Shown in pieces: positions 1-7,870 of a stretch of DNA of 26,384 bases. This DNA is from Chryseosolibacter sp964563295 (GTDB taxonomy: Bacteria > Bacteroidota > Bacteroidia > Cytophagales > Cyclobacteriaceae), in contig CAZLWX010000047.1 of assembly GCA_964563295.1 (NCBI GenBank), forward strand, positions 1-26,384. The letters run 5' to 3'. Both the position numbers and the translations under genes were made by a program. Position 1 is the stretch's first letter, and each line of letters starts with the position of its first letter. A model generated the notes under the pieces. It did not search any database. It saw only the letters and a list, made by a program, of their open reading frames with translations, and was not told the DNA's origin.

Positions 1-103
1 CAAACCAGAATTTTGCTCTCCATGAGCCGTAGCCATAGAAGTTGTCCATCCAGTGGGCAAGCGCTTTTTCGGAAACAAGCATATCAGGTGGAAAGATAGT
101 CAT
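1..103 (-). CDS. 5' end of an unrecognised protein, truncated by the window edge
   Basis: An open frame starts at an ATG on the minus strand (103-101) and runs off the left edge. It gives about 34 residues beginning MTIFPPDMLVSEKALAHWMD and continuing with an aromatic stretch (NFYGYGSWRAKFWF). The composition, rich in W, F, Y and G with no stop, looks like a real N-terminus rather than a chance frame. The gene is divergent from the 5'-3' exonuclease at 343. The YGYG-W pattern faintly recalls uncharacterised DNA-glycosylase-like proteins, but too little is visible to assign a function. Confidence 0.55.
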   Translation of the reverse strand, partial: MTIFPPDMLVSEKALAHWMDNFYGYGSWRAKFWF

Positions 104-188
104 CAGAAAGGCCAAAGGCTAAACGCCAAGGCGGTTCTCTTGTCACAGACTGAGCCTGTTGTTAAGTCTGATTCCTAATATGGGCAAG

Positions 189-257
189 TTCCGGGTTCCG
201 CGTTCCGAGGTTCCGGGTTAGGAGCCAAGAAACCGGAACAAGGAACCAGGAACTTGG
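189..257. repeat. GGTTCC/GGAACC-type short repeat block
   Basis: The plus strand reads four GTTCC-G units (GTTCCGGGTTCCGCGTTCC, then AGGTTCCGGG) at 189-219. Between 229 and 257 the same heptamer-like unit recurs in the opposite sense (ACCGGAACAAGGAACCAGG). The two halves can pair imperfectly, so the block could form a hairpin. The same GGAACCC unit returns near 10.6 and 10.74 kb, which marks it as a dispersed intergenic repeat family rather than coding sequence. Confidence 0.7.
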
Positions 258-261
258 ACGC

Positions 262-337
262 GAAACCACAAACCACGAACTTTCAAACTTCAAACAACTT
301 CAAACTACAAACAACTACAAACTTCAAACTACAAACC
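262..337 (+). repeat. AAACTTC/AAACTAC short-period repeat in the leader of the exonuclease gene
   Basis: Roughly ten degenerate units of 7-8 bases (CAAACTTC, CAAACTAC, CAAACAACT) run up to 5 bases before the ATG at 343. The tract is almost free of G, so RNA made from it would be unstructured. The same repeat sits in the same sense upstream of the SRPBCC gene that starts at 8946. Confidence 0.75.
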
Positions 338-342
338 AGAAC

Positions 343-1170
343 ATGATCATCCACCTCATCGACGGCACGTACGAACTCTTCCGCCACTTTTACGGTCAAC
401 GCAGTTTCAACAAAGGTAAAGATAAGCCCTTCGGAGCCGTTGTGGGTGTTTTGAATGGCGTGTTGGAAATGATTGAAAAGGGCGCGACTCACGTCGGCGT
501 GGCTACAGACCACGTGATCGAGTCATTCCGAAATGAATTGTGGTCCGGGTACAAGACAGGACAGGGCATCGACCGGGTGCTATGGCGGCAGTTTCATCCC
601 CTGGAAGAAGGCCTGGCAGCGATGGGCGTAGTGGTGTGGCCAATGGTCGAGCTTGAAGCTGATGACGGACTGGCTTCGGCAGCACACCTCGCCTCGTCGG
701 ACAAGCGGGTTGCAAAAGTATGTATCTGGACACCCGACAAAGATCTTGCTCAATGTGTGCTCGACGATCACGTGGTCCAGATCGACCGCCGGTCCGGTGC
801 GATTCGGGATGAGGCTGCCGTAAAAGTCAAATTCGGCGTTGGACCTGCTCTCATTCCAGACTTTCTTGCACTGGTCGGCGACAGCGCGGATGGCTATCCC
901 GGAATCGCCGGTATCGGAAAGACGAGTGCTGCCCGGCTACTGAACGAGTACGGGCCCATCGAGGCCTTTCCGGAAAAAGTTCTCGGTGCAAAACGCGAAC
1001 AAGCCTTGCTTTTCAAACGCCTTGCAACCTTGAAAATCGATGCTCCTTTATTCCGCGATGTGGAGAAGCTGAGATGGAGAGGTCCCACGAAAGATTTTGC
1101 TGAATTCACCAACATGATTGGAAGCCCGCGGCTTCTCGACAGGGCCAATGCCTTGACGACTTCCAGGTAA
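343..1170 (+). CDS. 5'-3' exonuclease, FEN/Pol I N-terminal domain type
   Basis: This 275-residue protein matches the 5' nuclease domain found at the N-terminus of DNA polymerase I and as stand-alone flap endonucleases. That domain removes RNA primers or 5' flaps with two metal ions. The expected acidic positions are visible: D7 (HLIDGTYELFR), D56, the EADD cluster at E105-D108, D132 and D134 (TPDKDL), and GD at 179-180 with D183. A helix-hairpin-helix-like stretch follows (PGIAGIGKTSAARLL, about 186-200). SFRNELWSGYK at 61-71 resembles the substrate-binding arch of the family. No polymerase or 3'-5' exonuclease domain is attached. The gene converges with the MpaB-like gene, the two stops being 10 bp apart. 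The family is clear; the exact cellular role is not. Confidence 0.9.
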   Translation: MIIHLIDGTYELFRHFYGQRSFNKGKDKPFGAVVGVLNGVLEMIEKGATHVGVATDHVIESFRNELWSGYKTGQGIDRVLWRQFHPLEEGLAAMGVVVWPMVELEADDGLASAAHLASSDKRVAKVCIWTPDKDLAQCVLDDHVVQIDRRSGAIRDEAAVKVKFGVGPALIPDFLALVGDSADGYPGIAGIGKTSAARLLNEYGPIEAFPEKVLGAKREQALLFKRLATLKIDAPLFRDVEKLRWRGPTKDFAEFTNMIGSPRLLDRANALTTSR

Positions 1171-1180
1171 CAACGCCTGG

Positions 1181-1948
1181 CTATGGCGTCGCGTCGAGTG
1201 CCCTGATCTGTTTCTTATACCGGTCGGGGAGGATAAGCTCTTTTAGTAGCCAGTCAAGGCCAACTTTGCGCAGAAGCTTATAGAGAGCAATGAGCGGAAA
1301 CAAGTACCGGCCCGTCCGCAGCCTAAGCAGTGCGCGGACGCGGTCAGGGACGACCAACGACTGGGAAGCTCGCAGGATTTGGTACCGCATAATTCCCAGG
1401 TGCTTTCGATATTGACGGAACAGGTCTTCAGTGTAATCACTATGTTGGAGGTGTTGCTTGAGGTGTGTGTGCCGCATAACGATGAACTCATCGAGCGACT
1501 CCGGCAGCCCCTTCACACCCATACGCTGCCCCACACGGAAAAAAACATCAAAGATTTCCTTTTTTTCATCCGCTGTCGCGGGACGTTCAAGGACTTCAAA
1601 AGAACGAATCGAATAATCGATGAGCATGAAGAGCACGTCGCGATATGCCCAGTCCGGAATGTTGTAGCCGCGCTTTGTCTCCACGCCGGCGTGTATCTTC
1701 GCCATCGCATCGATGGTTCGCAGTGCTGTTATTTTTTCTGAAAATACAATCGTGCGGGCGTAGGCGACTGTCGAAAACAGTCGTCCCAGCGGATCAACAG
1801 GAAGGCGGCCTGTAAAATAAAGCCAGTCAACGGCTTTGTTGAGGGCGAACTCGGCTGCTGCTCCGGCAAAAATAAACAGGATAGTGTCGCTTTTTCCCCA
1901 GATGCGTCTGACGATGGAATGCTTATCAACAAAAAATCCTTTACTCAT
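1181..1948 (-). CDS. Oxygenase MpaB family (DUF2236) protein
   Basis: This 255-residue protein looks like the MpaB/latex-clearing-protein family (DUF2236), helical heme-linked oxygenases or their relatives. Supporting stretches are SIVRRIWGKSDTILFIFAG near the N-terminus, the histidine in KIHAGV, a tyrosine/acid-rich helix (WAYRDVLFMLIDYSIRSFE) and the late RMGVKGLPESLDEF segment. I chose the ATG at 1948 (MSKGFFVDKHSIVRR) because the family pattern begins there. An upstream ATG at 1984 would add 12 residues that do not fit it. The gene follows the ABC permease/peptidase gene by 85 bp on the same strand, so it may be co-transcribed with it. Whether it binds heme and what it oxidises cannot be told from sequence alone. 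Confidence 0.8.
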   Translation of the reverse strand: MSKGFFVDKHSIVRRIWGKSDTILFIFAGAAAEFALNKAVDWLYFTGRLPVDPLGRLFSTVAYARTIVFSEKITALRTIDAMAKIHAGVETKRGYNIPDWAYRDVLFMLIDYSIRSFEVLERPATADEKKEIFDVFFRVGQRMGVKGLPESLDEFIVMRHTHLKQHLQHSDYTEDLFRQYRKHLGIMRYQILRASQSLVVPDRVRALLRLRTGRYLFPLIALYKLLRKVGLDWLLKELILPDRYKKQIRALDATP

Positions 1949-2033
1949 CCTGTTTACTCTTCTGCCTCCATATAGCAAATGCATTGCCTCGCGATGATAA
2001 ATATAGTTTGCGATTTTCCCGTGCCATCGAAAC

Positions 2034-5000
2034 TTACTTTTCCTTAACGGATGATTCTATGGTCACCTGCTTGACATTTTCATCTTCTTCATTCTCTTCC
2101 CAGTCGAGGACATGATAGGGATCAATTCCCGCTAACACCGGCTTGCTGGTGGTAGTAACAGTGATAGACTGGTTGCCTGAACGAATACGATGCTTCTGCA
2201 AATACGCCGGCGAATCGAGGCGACTGTTTGAATAGAGACTTCCGGTGAACACTCCAATCGGAATCCATTCATCCATTGGGAGTTCCGTCGCTACTCCGGC
2301 GCTGTCGTACATCATCTTTCGGGCTGTGACATCGAGCGTCACCTGCCACTCGTTGTCACCGGATTTTTTGGCTTTGACCTGACTGGTTTCAAATTGCCAG
2401 TACACATTCACTTCGAACAGGTCGTGAAGCAGACCTTGTACGGAGTCCGGCACGACCACCTGAAGTTCGTGATACAAATCCAGGGCAGTTGCACCCGCGG
2501 TGTTGGGTTTTCTGTGTTGTTCGATCATACGGCGGATTGCGCCGTTGACTGTTTCGGACCCGGCATACGCCGTCAACGTGTGCATGGCGAGTGGGCCTTT
2601 GCGGTACGACATGTATGGATCAAGCGCCCTCAGCAGTGGTTCACCTCGCCGTATTACCGGGTGAGGGTAGGGCAGGCGCATGAACGACAATAGTCGTCGA
2701 AGTTGAATCTCACCGCGCGTGGCCTTTACCATCTGCATGGAAAAATACCACGCGAGGCCTTCTGCTAAAAATGGTGCGCCCTCAACCACGGCGTAAGGCA
2801 CGCCAAAGAGGTGACCCATTTCATGCCCGACGACAGCATAGGGGAAGTCGAAGGTGTTTTCATCCTCGGGATCCCAAAACGGAATGGCCTGTCCATAGTA
2901 AATCATGGCAGGTGACGCATGCAATCCCGCGCCTGGAGCAGCAGGGTGCTCGACCACGGTAACGTGATCATAAGGATACGTACGGAACTCCTTGTTGTAG
3001 AACTCCAGGCTGGCTTTGACACTCCGGAGCGTACGCTGCAAATGACCTGTGTGATCCGGATGGTGAAAGATCTGGATCACGACTTGTTGCTGGGTGGCAC
3101 TATCGATCCATGTTTCTTCCAACAGCTCGTAGTTGGCAGAGAAGAAGTGCCATTCGGCCGCAACGGGAGCACTGGTGGCATATTCAAAGACACGGCGACC
3201 CTGTTCAGAATATGTTCGCAACAATTTACCTGGCGCTACGGCGACCTGGTTCTCGTTTGTAACCAACACAGTGTGCAAGCTGATCGCTTCTCCGCGACTG
3301 ACGAGCCGCGCATCATCCGCTGCATACAAGGATGCAATGATCGGCCGCGGTGGGAGCCCGTGTTCACGACGGTCTGCTGGCTGGATAAGTTCGCGTTGAT
3401 GTTGATAACCGATCGCAGGCAGCAAATCGTTGGAAAAGACGCTGCCATCTTTTGCCAGGATTGGATTTCGCCCATGATTGCCGAAACCCCGCTGTTCGAC
3501 GTGTAAGTCGAAATGGAGTTCCAATGTGTCACCAGGTTGCATGGGGGCGTCAAGCTTAAACATCCGATGACCAAAATTCTCGTCGTCGATGACGACTTGA
3601 AAGCCGCCATCTAACGTCAGCGATTTTGTGTGGATGGATGGAGTTGACGCGGTTGCCACCAGGATTGAATCGATCGGTTGCGAGGTGCGATTGACCAGCC
3701 GATGTGTGCCAATGATATCGACTGCTGGATCATCAGGAAAAAATTCAATCCTCAGGTCCGTAGCTTGCAGTTCAGGTTGTGTCAGGTCGGCGTATTGCCT
3801 GTAGCGCCGTTCGTATTCAGCACTGCGCCCGACCGCCTCCGCGTGGGAAGTGTAGTCGTTTAGAATGTTCGTGTTGTAGAAAACGTATCCTCCGGTGACG
3901 ACTAGCAGCACGACTGCAGCGCCCGTGATCGACATATTGATCTTGTTCCAGCGGAGTCGCACGAGCTTGAGCCTGTTGGGGAGTCCATATTCTTTGCCCC
4001 GGACCCAAAATAGCCTGCCAACGACGGCGAGCAGCAGCGCCCATCCTGCCCAATAAAGTTTGAAGGAGAGCCATGGTCCGATCGTGTCCCCGAATCCACG
4101 CATCTCGGTGAACGACCACCCAGGTGCAGCGCCATAAATCAGCATATTGTGTTCAACCCCAAGCATCGTGGCGAGCAAAGCGATGTACATGTAAACAAGA
4201 ATGGCCACAACATGCCCTGTATACTTTTGATCGACGACAACATGGATAAGCAGGGCAACGACGGCGAACAGAATGTATTCGGGAAGCTGGAGTCCGAACA
4301 TCACTTTGGCATAAAGATCCAGCTGGAAGTGCGAGTAGTTCATCAGCATTTGCGCGGCCATTCCTGCGATCACAATCAGGAGGTTGAAGAGGGCGAGCAC
4401 CAGGCAGATTCCGAGAAATTTTCCAAGAAAAGGGGGCCATTCTGATCCTGGCATCGAGTCCGTGAGCTCACTAACGCCGAAGTCGCGCTCGCGCCATACC
4501 AACTCGCCCGCGAAGAAGATGATGAATCCAGGCACGATAACCCATCGGCTCAATTCAGCCGATATCGGACCGGTTAACTCGCTCAAAACTCTGGACGTCA
4601 ATGGTGTCAAGGGTGCCCCGATCGAATACATTTGGTCGAGGACGACCGGGATGGACATCAATGGGATGAAGATGAGCAACGCCAACCCTGACCAGCTGGT
4701 GGCAATCGCCCGGAACGAGTTCCAGGCTATTATCAGCGTCTGACGGACATGAAGCTTCAGTCCGTAATAAGCCTGTGCTTTCGGAAGCGCGATGGCAGGG
4801 GTGGGGATTGCAAAGGCGTGATGAGTTGTCTCGACGGGACGCCGCTGCCCAAAGAGTCTTCGAATCCGTTCGCGCAAGGAAATATTAACGCGGTGTCTGA
4901 AGGCAAAGCCAATGTAGGCAAGCAAACCAACCGTCGCGCCAATACCAAGCCAGATCAGGCGGTTTTCGAGAACCTCGGAAAGTTGGAGCACGCGTGTATT

Positions 5001-5681
5001 CTTTTCCACGTTGGTCCAGAGACGCGAGAGGTCGCTCCAAATGAAATGAACACCCAGTGGGTCGATGAGCGATCCTGGTCCGCCTTGAAAGAGAATGAAA
5101 GACGCAATGAAGAATGCGGTGAAGAAAATGATCAGACTACCAAAGTAAGCGGTCACAGGCCGGCCAGTGCTCAAGGCAAAACCAAACTGGAGCGCCGTCA
5201 CAAAAATCGCGTTGGGCAAGGACAAGAATCCGTAGGCGGTAAGAAAGGCCTCGGGTCTGAAAGGACCGATCAGGTCGGGATGAACCCCGGGCAAGTAGAT
5301 GGCGAGCAAGATCGCCACCTGCACTACCAAAAGGAGCGCGAGGTTCAGAATAAGCGCGGCGATAAACCGCCCCCCCAGGTACTGAGCTTTCGACACTGGC
5401 ACCGTATAAATGAGGGGATGCATTCCCGTCGCCACGTCGCGGGCCGCAGCTTCACCGGCGATGGCCGCAGCCATTAGCATCCAGACCAGACCGCCGAAGA
5501 CCGTTGTCTTCAGGATAGCGAACGGTGAGTTGATATAAAACTCACTGTATAAAACTTCAGCAAATGCTCCATCGCGCGCCATGAGGAAATTGAGCGCCAA
5601 CATCACGCCGACAAAGACCCACAACCACGGTCGCCGTACCTGGTAGGCAATTTCGTACCGGATAATTTCCCAAAATTTCAT
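2034..5681 (-). CDS. ABC-2-type permease fused to M1-family metallopeptidase domain
   Basis: This 1215-residue protein has two parts. Residues 1 to about 600 hold twelve or thirteen hydrophobic helices in two groups, like two ABC-2 permease halves in one chain. The rest is an extracytoplasmic M1 (gluzincin) domain with HEMGH at 953-957, a following FLAEGLA (E974) and a Y-MSYRKG segment with Y1026 as candidate catalytic tyrosine. The zinc ligands therefore look intact, although the gap from HEMGH to the glutamate is 16 residues, not the usual 18. Fusions of this type are known in Bacteroidetes and are annotated as ABC transporter permease/M1 aminopeptidase. The start overlaps the stop of the ATPase gene by 4 bp (ATGA), so the two are coupled and surely form one transporter. 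The substrate is unknown; a peptide or lipopeptide is a guess from the peptidase. Confidence 0.9.
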   Translation of the reverse strand: MKFWEIIRYEIAYQVRRPWLWVFVGVMLALNFLMARDGAFAEVLYSEFYINSPFAILKTTVFGGLVWMLMAAAIAGEAAARDVATGMHPLIYTVPVSKAQYLGGRFIAALILNLALLLVVQVAILLAIYLPGVHPDLIGPFRPEAFLTAYGFLSLPNAIFVTALQFGFALSTGRPVTAYFGSLIIFFTAFFIASFILFQGGPGSLIDPLGVHFIWSDLSRLWTNVEKNTRVLQLSEVLENRLIWLGIGATVGLLAYIGFAFRHRVNISLRERIRRLFGQRRPVETTHHAFAIPTPAIALPKAQAYYGLKLHVRQTLIIAWNSFRAIATSWSGLALLIFIPLMSIPVVLDQMYSIGAPLTPLTSRVLSELTGPISAELSRWVIVPGFIIFFAGELVWRERDFGVSELTDSMPGSEWPPFLGKFLGICLVLALFNLLIVIAGMAAQMLMNYSHFQLDLYAKVMFGLQLPEYILFAVVALLIHVVVDQKYTGHVVAILVYMYIALLATMLGVEHNMLIYGAAPGWSFTEMRGFGDTIGPWLSFKLYWAGWALLLAVVGRLFWVRGKEYGLPNRLKLVRLRWNKINMSITGAAVVLLVVTGGYVFYNTNILNDYTSHAEAVGRSAEYERRYRQYADLTQPELQATDLRIEFFPDDPAVDIIGTHRLVNRTSQPIDSILVATASTPSIHTKSLTLDGGFQVVIDDENFGHRMFKLDAPMQPGDTLELHFDLHVEQRGFGNHGRNPILAKDGSVFSNDLLPAIGYQHQRELIQPADRREHGLPPRPIIASLYAADDARLVSRGEAISLHTVLVTNENQVAVAPGKLLRTYSEQGRRVFEYATSAPVAAEWHFFSANYELLEETWIDSATQQQVVIQIFHHPDHTGHLQRTLRSVKASLEFYNKEFRTYPYDHVTVVEHPAAPGAGLHASPAMIYYGQAIPFWDPEDENTFDFPYAVVGHEMGHLFGVPYAVVEGAPFLAEGLAWYFSMQMVKATRGEIQLRRLLSFMRLPYPHPVIRRGEPLLRALDPYMSYRKGPLAMHTLTAYAGSETVNGAIRRMIEQHRKPNTAGATALDLYHELQVVVPDSVQGLLHDLFEVNVYWQFETSQVKAKKSGDNEWQVTLDVTARKMMYDSAGVATELPMDEWIPIGVFTGSLYSNSRLDSPAYLQKHRIRSGNQSITVTTTSKPVLAGIDPYHVLDWEENEEDENVKQVTIESSVKEK

Positions 5682-6610
5682 ACGACAGCGCTTTCTGGTT
5701 TCCGGTTGCCAATGTGACCTGCCATCGCGCTGAAGTAAACATCCTGAAGGTCGGGCTCATCGACCTCGAAACCCCGGCCGGGATTCTCGGCGCTGAAGAC
5801 ACGTACAACAGTCTGTCCGGCAAATAATTTTGTGGAAATCACATGGTGATCGGCAGACATTTTCGCGAGTTCATTCTTGTCAGCAATTTTTTGCCAGATC
5901 CTCCCGCTCAGTGCCTTTATCGCCGTCACCGGCTGCGACTCGAGCAAGATTTCTCCGCGGTCGATGATGGCCATATGCGTGCACAATTCACTTACGTCCT
6001 CGACGATGTGAGTGGAGAGCAATACAACGCTGTTTTCGCCAAGCTCGCTGAGCAGGTTGAGGAAGCGGACCCGTTCAGCAGGGTCCAGACCCGCGGTGGG
6101 CTCGTCTACGATGAGCAACCGGGGATCGCCGATCAAGGCCACGGCCACGCCAAAGCGCTGGCGCATTCCGCCAGAGTAACTGCCAAGTTTTTGTCTGCGG
6201 ACATCCCATAGGTTTGTCCTTTTTAATAATGCGGCCACGAGCTCCTTGCGCGCTGAGCGTTGCGTAAAACCTTTGAGGATGGCGAAATGTTCAAGGAGAT
6301 CCTCGGCTCGCGCCTTGGGGTATACACCGAATTCCTGTGGCAGGTATCCGAGGGTGCGCCGCACGAGTTCTTTTTCCTTCACCACGTCGATGACGTGCGA
6401 TGGTTCGGCGGGTCCTCCTTTGGCGAATAAGTGGATGGTGCCGTCATCGGGCTCCTGGAGGGTGGCTAGTATGCGCATGAGTGTGGACTTCCCGGCGCCG
6501 TTTGGACCGAGCAGTCCGTACATGCCGTTCGGGATAGAGAGCGTGACATTCTTAAGTGCCTGAACCCCATTGGAATAAGTCTTGGAGATGTTGTTGATCT
6601 TGAGTGTCAT
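5678..6610 (-). CDS. ABC transporter ATP-binding protein
   Basis: This 310-residue ATPase has every ABC motif: A-loop Y12, Walker A GPNGAGKST at 35-43, a Q-loop in GYLPQEFG, signature SGGMRQR, Walker B LLIVDEPTAGLDP and the switch histidine in STHIVED. A C-terminal extension of about 90 residues is typical of ATPases that partner large ABC-2 permeases. I start it at 6610 (MTLKINNISKTY), which aligns residue for residue with the second free ATPase in this window. The ATG at 6640 would place ten residues inside the operator. It overlaps the permease/peptidase gene by 4 bp and should energise it. The -7 box and palindrome lie 15-38 bp upstream, implying a very short leader. Confidence 0.92.
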   Translation of the reverse strand: MTLKINNISKTYSNGVQALKNVTLSIPNGMYGLLGPNGAGKSTLMRILATLQEPDDGTIHLFAKGGPAEPSHVIDVVKEKELVRRTLGYLPQEFGVYPKARAEDLLEHFAILKGFTQRSARKELVAALLKRTNLWDVRRQKLGSYSGGMRQRFGVAVALIGDPRLLIVDEPTAGLDPAERVRFLNLLSELGENSVVLLSTHIVEDVSELCTHMAIIDRGEILLESQPVTAIKALSGRIWQKIADKNELAKMSADHHVISTKLFAGQTVVRVFSAENPGRGFEVDEPDLQDVYFSAMAGHIGNRKPESAVV

Positions 6611-6624
6611 GCCGCTAAGGTATT

Positions 6625-6648
6625 CAAAAGTACTTTGCAATTCAAAGT
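6625..6648 (-). promoter_or_regulatory. Promoter -7 box with overlapping palindromic operator, ABC operon 1
   Basis: The palindrome ACTTTG-CAATT-CAAAGT (6632-6648, plus-strand reading) overlaps a second perfect palindrome AAAGTACTTT (6627-6636). On the minus strand the segment 6632-6625 reads TACTTTTG, an exact match to the Bacteroidetes -7 consensus TAnnTTTG, and it ends 14 bases before the ATG at 6610. No clear -33 TTG is seen at the usual distance. A nearly identical site precedes the second ABC cluster (26219-26242). A dimeric repressor covering the -7 box is the simplest reading. Confidence 0.75.
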
Positions 6649-6704
6649 AACACTAAAAAAAATCTGGAAATTGAACGAAAAGGGGATCCAGATAGGAGAG
6701 ACTT

Positions 6705-7094
6705 TCAGCCTTGGTCCTTACGAGGTTCAAAGAGCTCGATGAAATTTCCAGAAGGATCCATCAACAGAATTTGCGATCCGCCCACTCCCTTCACAATGTC
6801 GTTGCGAAAGGTGAGGCCCCCGCGCTTAAGTCGATCAACTTCACCAGCCAAGTTGTCCACCACCAGCAACAGGCGGTTCCAGCCGCCAGGGGCGGGTACG
6901 GTTCCGTCCGGCATAGGGCGGCCTCCGGAACTTTCGCGACCACTTAACAGCAAGCGCACATGGCCCTTGGTAACCTCTGCAAAAGCCGGCGTGGCATTGA
7001 TTCCCAGGGTAAAGCCTAAGTGACGGGTGTAGAATTCAATCCCCGCATCCACATCATGGACAATGTACCGGATACTCACCTGCTCTGTCTTCAT
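6705..7094 (-). CDS. VOC family protein (glyoxalase/bleomycin-resistance fold)
   Basis: This 129-residue protein has the vicinal-oxygen-chelate fold in its usual two-module form. The first module is SIRYIVHDVDAGIEFYTRHLGF; the second contains WNRLLLVVDNLAGEVDRL, and the chain closes with LMDPSGNFIELFEP, whose final glutamate is a common metal ligand. Members act as metal-dependent lyases, dioxygenases or drug-binding proteins, and the sequence does not say which. It sits upstream of ABC operon 1 on the same strand, separated by 94 bp that carry that operon's own operator, so it is probably a separate unit. VOC genes often accompany SRPBCC, DoxX and DUF4256 genes such as those a few kilobases away. 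Confidence 0.88.
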   Translation of the reverse strand: MKTEQVSIRYIVHDVDAGIEFYTRHLGFTLGINATPAFAEVTKGHVRLLLSGRESSGGRPMPDGTVPAPGGWNRLLLVVDNLAGEVDRLKRGGLTFRNDIVKGVGGSQILLMDPSGNFIELFEPRKDQG

Positions 7095-7556
7095 AGATAT
7101 CGAACTTGATAAAGTAAAGGTACGGCAACATCAGTCCACTCGGCTCGAAGAAGCGAGTGAGGCTACCGCTTTAAATGTCTGTAGAGCCTGGGAAATATGC
7201 GACTTAACCCAGTGTCTTGCCGCCGGTTTGACTTGTCAACACATTATCGCTGAATACAACGTGATTGAAGGCAAATTGCTCGTCGCGGTCATCCTTCTTC
7301 CTGTCGTTTTTTTTCCTCACCGCTGATCAGAATGCGACATAATGAATCTATTAATAGGTTTACCCGAATGATAGACCTATATTTACTGAATCGATTGAGG
7401 ATTCCTTTAATTCACTCCGAAACTCACCCCACATCGGAGTTGCTTAATTCTTTCCACAATTAGTCGTGTCCTGGAGGTTTCACCGCAAGGTGAGTTGTTC
7501 AGCACGCCGTTTTTTCAATAATCGAACTTCGGCAAGTACCATCAAACCAACAGTTT
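7095..7556. other. 462-bp gene-free region with three hairpins
   Basis: This gap lies between divergent starts (VOC at 7094, small conserved gene at 7557). I see no supported coding frame. It contains three inverted repeats: ATAGGT/ACCTAT (7354-7359, 7375-7380), ACTCCGA/TCGGAGT (7414-7420, 7434-7440) and TCACC-GCAA-GGTGA (7480-7493, a GNRA-type loop). A T-run follows at 7510-7516. The promoters of both genes must be here but could not be pinned down. Confidence 0.5.
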
Positions 7557-7847
7557 ATGCCATTACACATCGGAAATCCCTATAAAATTATCGCCTTAAG
7601 AGAGAAGCGATACGAAACGCATTATGATATACCTTCTAATCGATGTTTGATTGTGCCGGTACGCGACTTCGGTGATGAGGTACTGTGCGATATCCTTTGG
7701 CGCGACGACGACGGCGAGGTTCGCGTCTTGCACAATAAGATGTTCGTTGCCGAGAACCTCGTTCCACTCAACCCGATGCTGCAAGAGAACCTGTACGAAC
7801 TATGGAGTGAGCGGTATAAGCCGGATCTCGAAAGATCGCGCAGGTAA
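7557..7847 (+). CDS. Conserved hypothetical protein, 96 residues
   Basis: The product begins MPLHIGNPYKIIALREKRYE and has a mixed, globular composition with a central acidic strand-like stretch (VLCDILWRDDDGEVRVLHNK) and a helical tail (LQENLYELWSERYKPDLE). I see no signal peptide, membrane segment or known catalytic motif. The balanced composition and clear end before the convergent DUF4256 gene (23 bp between stops) favour a real gene. It resembles small conserved proteins I associate with Bacteroidetes genomes, but I cannot give a function. Confidence 0.7.
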   Translation: MPLHIGNPYKIIALREKRYETHYDIPSNRCLIVPVRDFGDEVLCDILWRDDDGEVRVLHNKMFVAENLVPLNPMLQENLYELWSERYKPDLERSRR

Positions 7848-7870
7848 AACGGGCCTAAGCAATGGATGGG

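Larger units (their letters stand above)
104..342. other. Divergent intergenic region with inverted repeat and short-period repeats
   Basis: This 239-bp gap lies between two divergent starts. It holds a 6-bp inverted repeat (CAGACT 146-151, AGTCTG 165-170), then the short-period repeats listed separately up to the start codon at 343. Both promoters must lie here, but I could not place a convincing TAnnTTTG box for either gene. No coding frame is supported. Confidence 0.5.

Noticed and set aside
1173..1189. Hairpin ACGCC/GGCGT between the convergent stops
   Set aside because: The stem is only 5 bp with no T-run, and it overlaps the MpaB-like stop codon, so I do not call it a terminator.
4749..5477. 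Long plus-strand frame of 242 residues
   Set aside because: It is antisense to the membrane part of the permease/peptidase gene; its highly charged composition is the mirror of hydrophobic codons.
7063..7326. Plus-strand 87-residue frame
   Set aside because: It overlaps the start of the VOC gene antisense and has no recognisable or protein-like pattern.
7470..7520. Known small RNA or riboswitch around the GCAA hairpin
   Set aside because: I could not match it to the conserved core of SRP RNA or to any riboswitch that I know.
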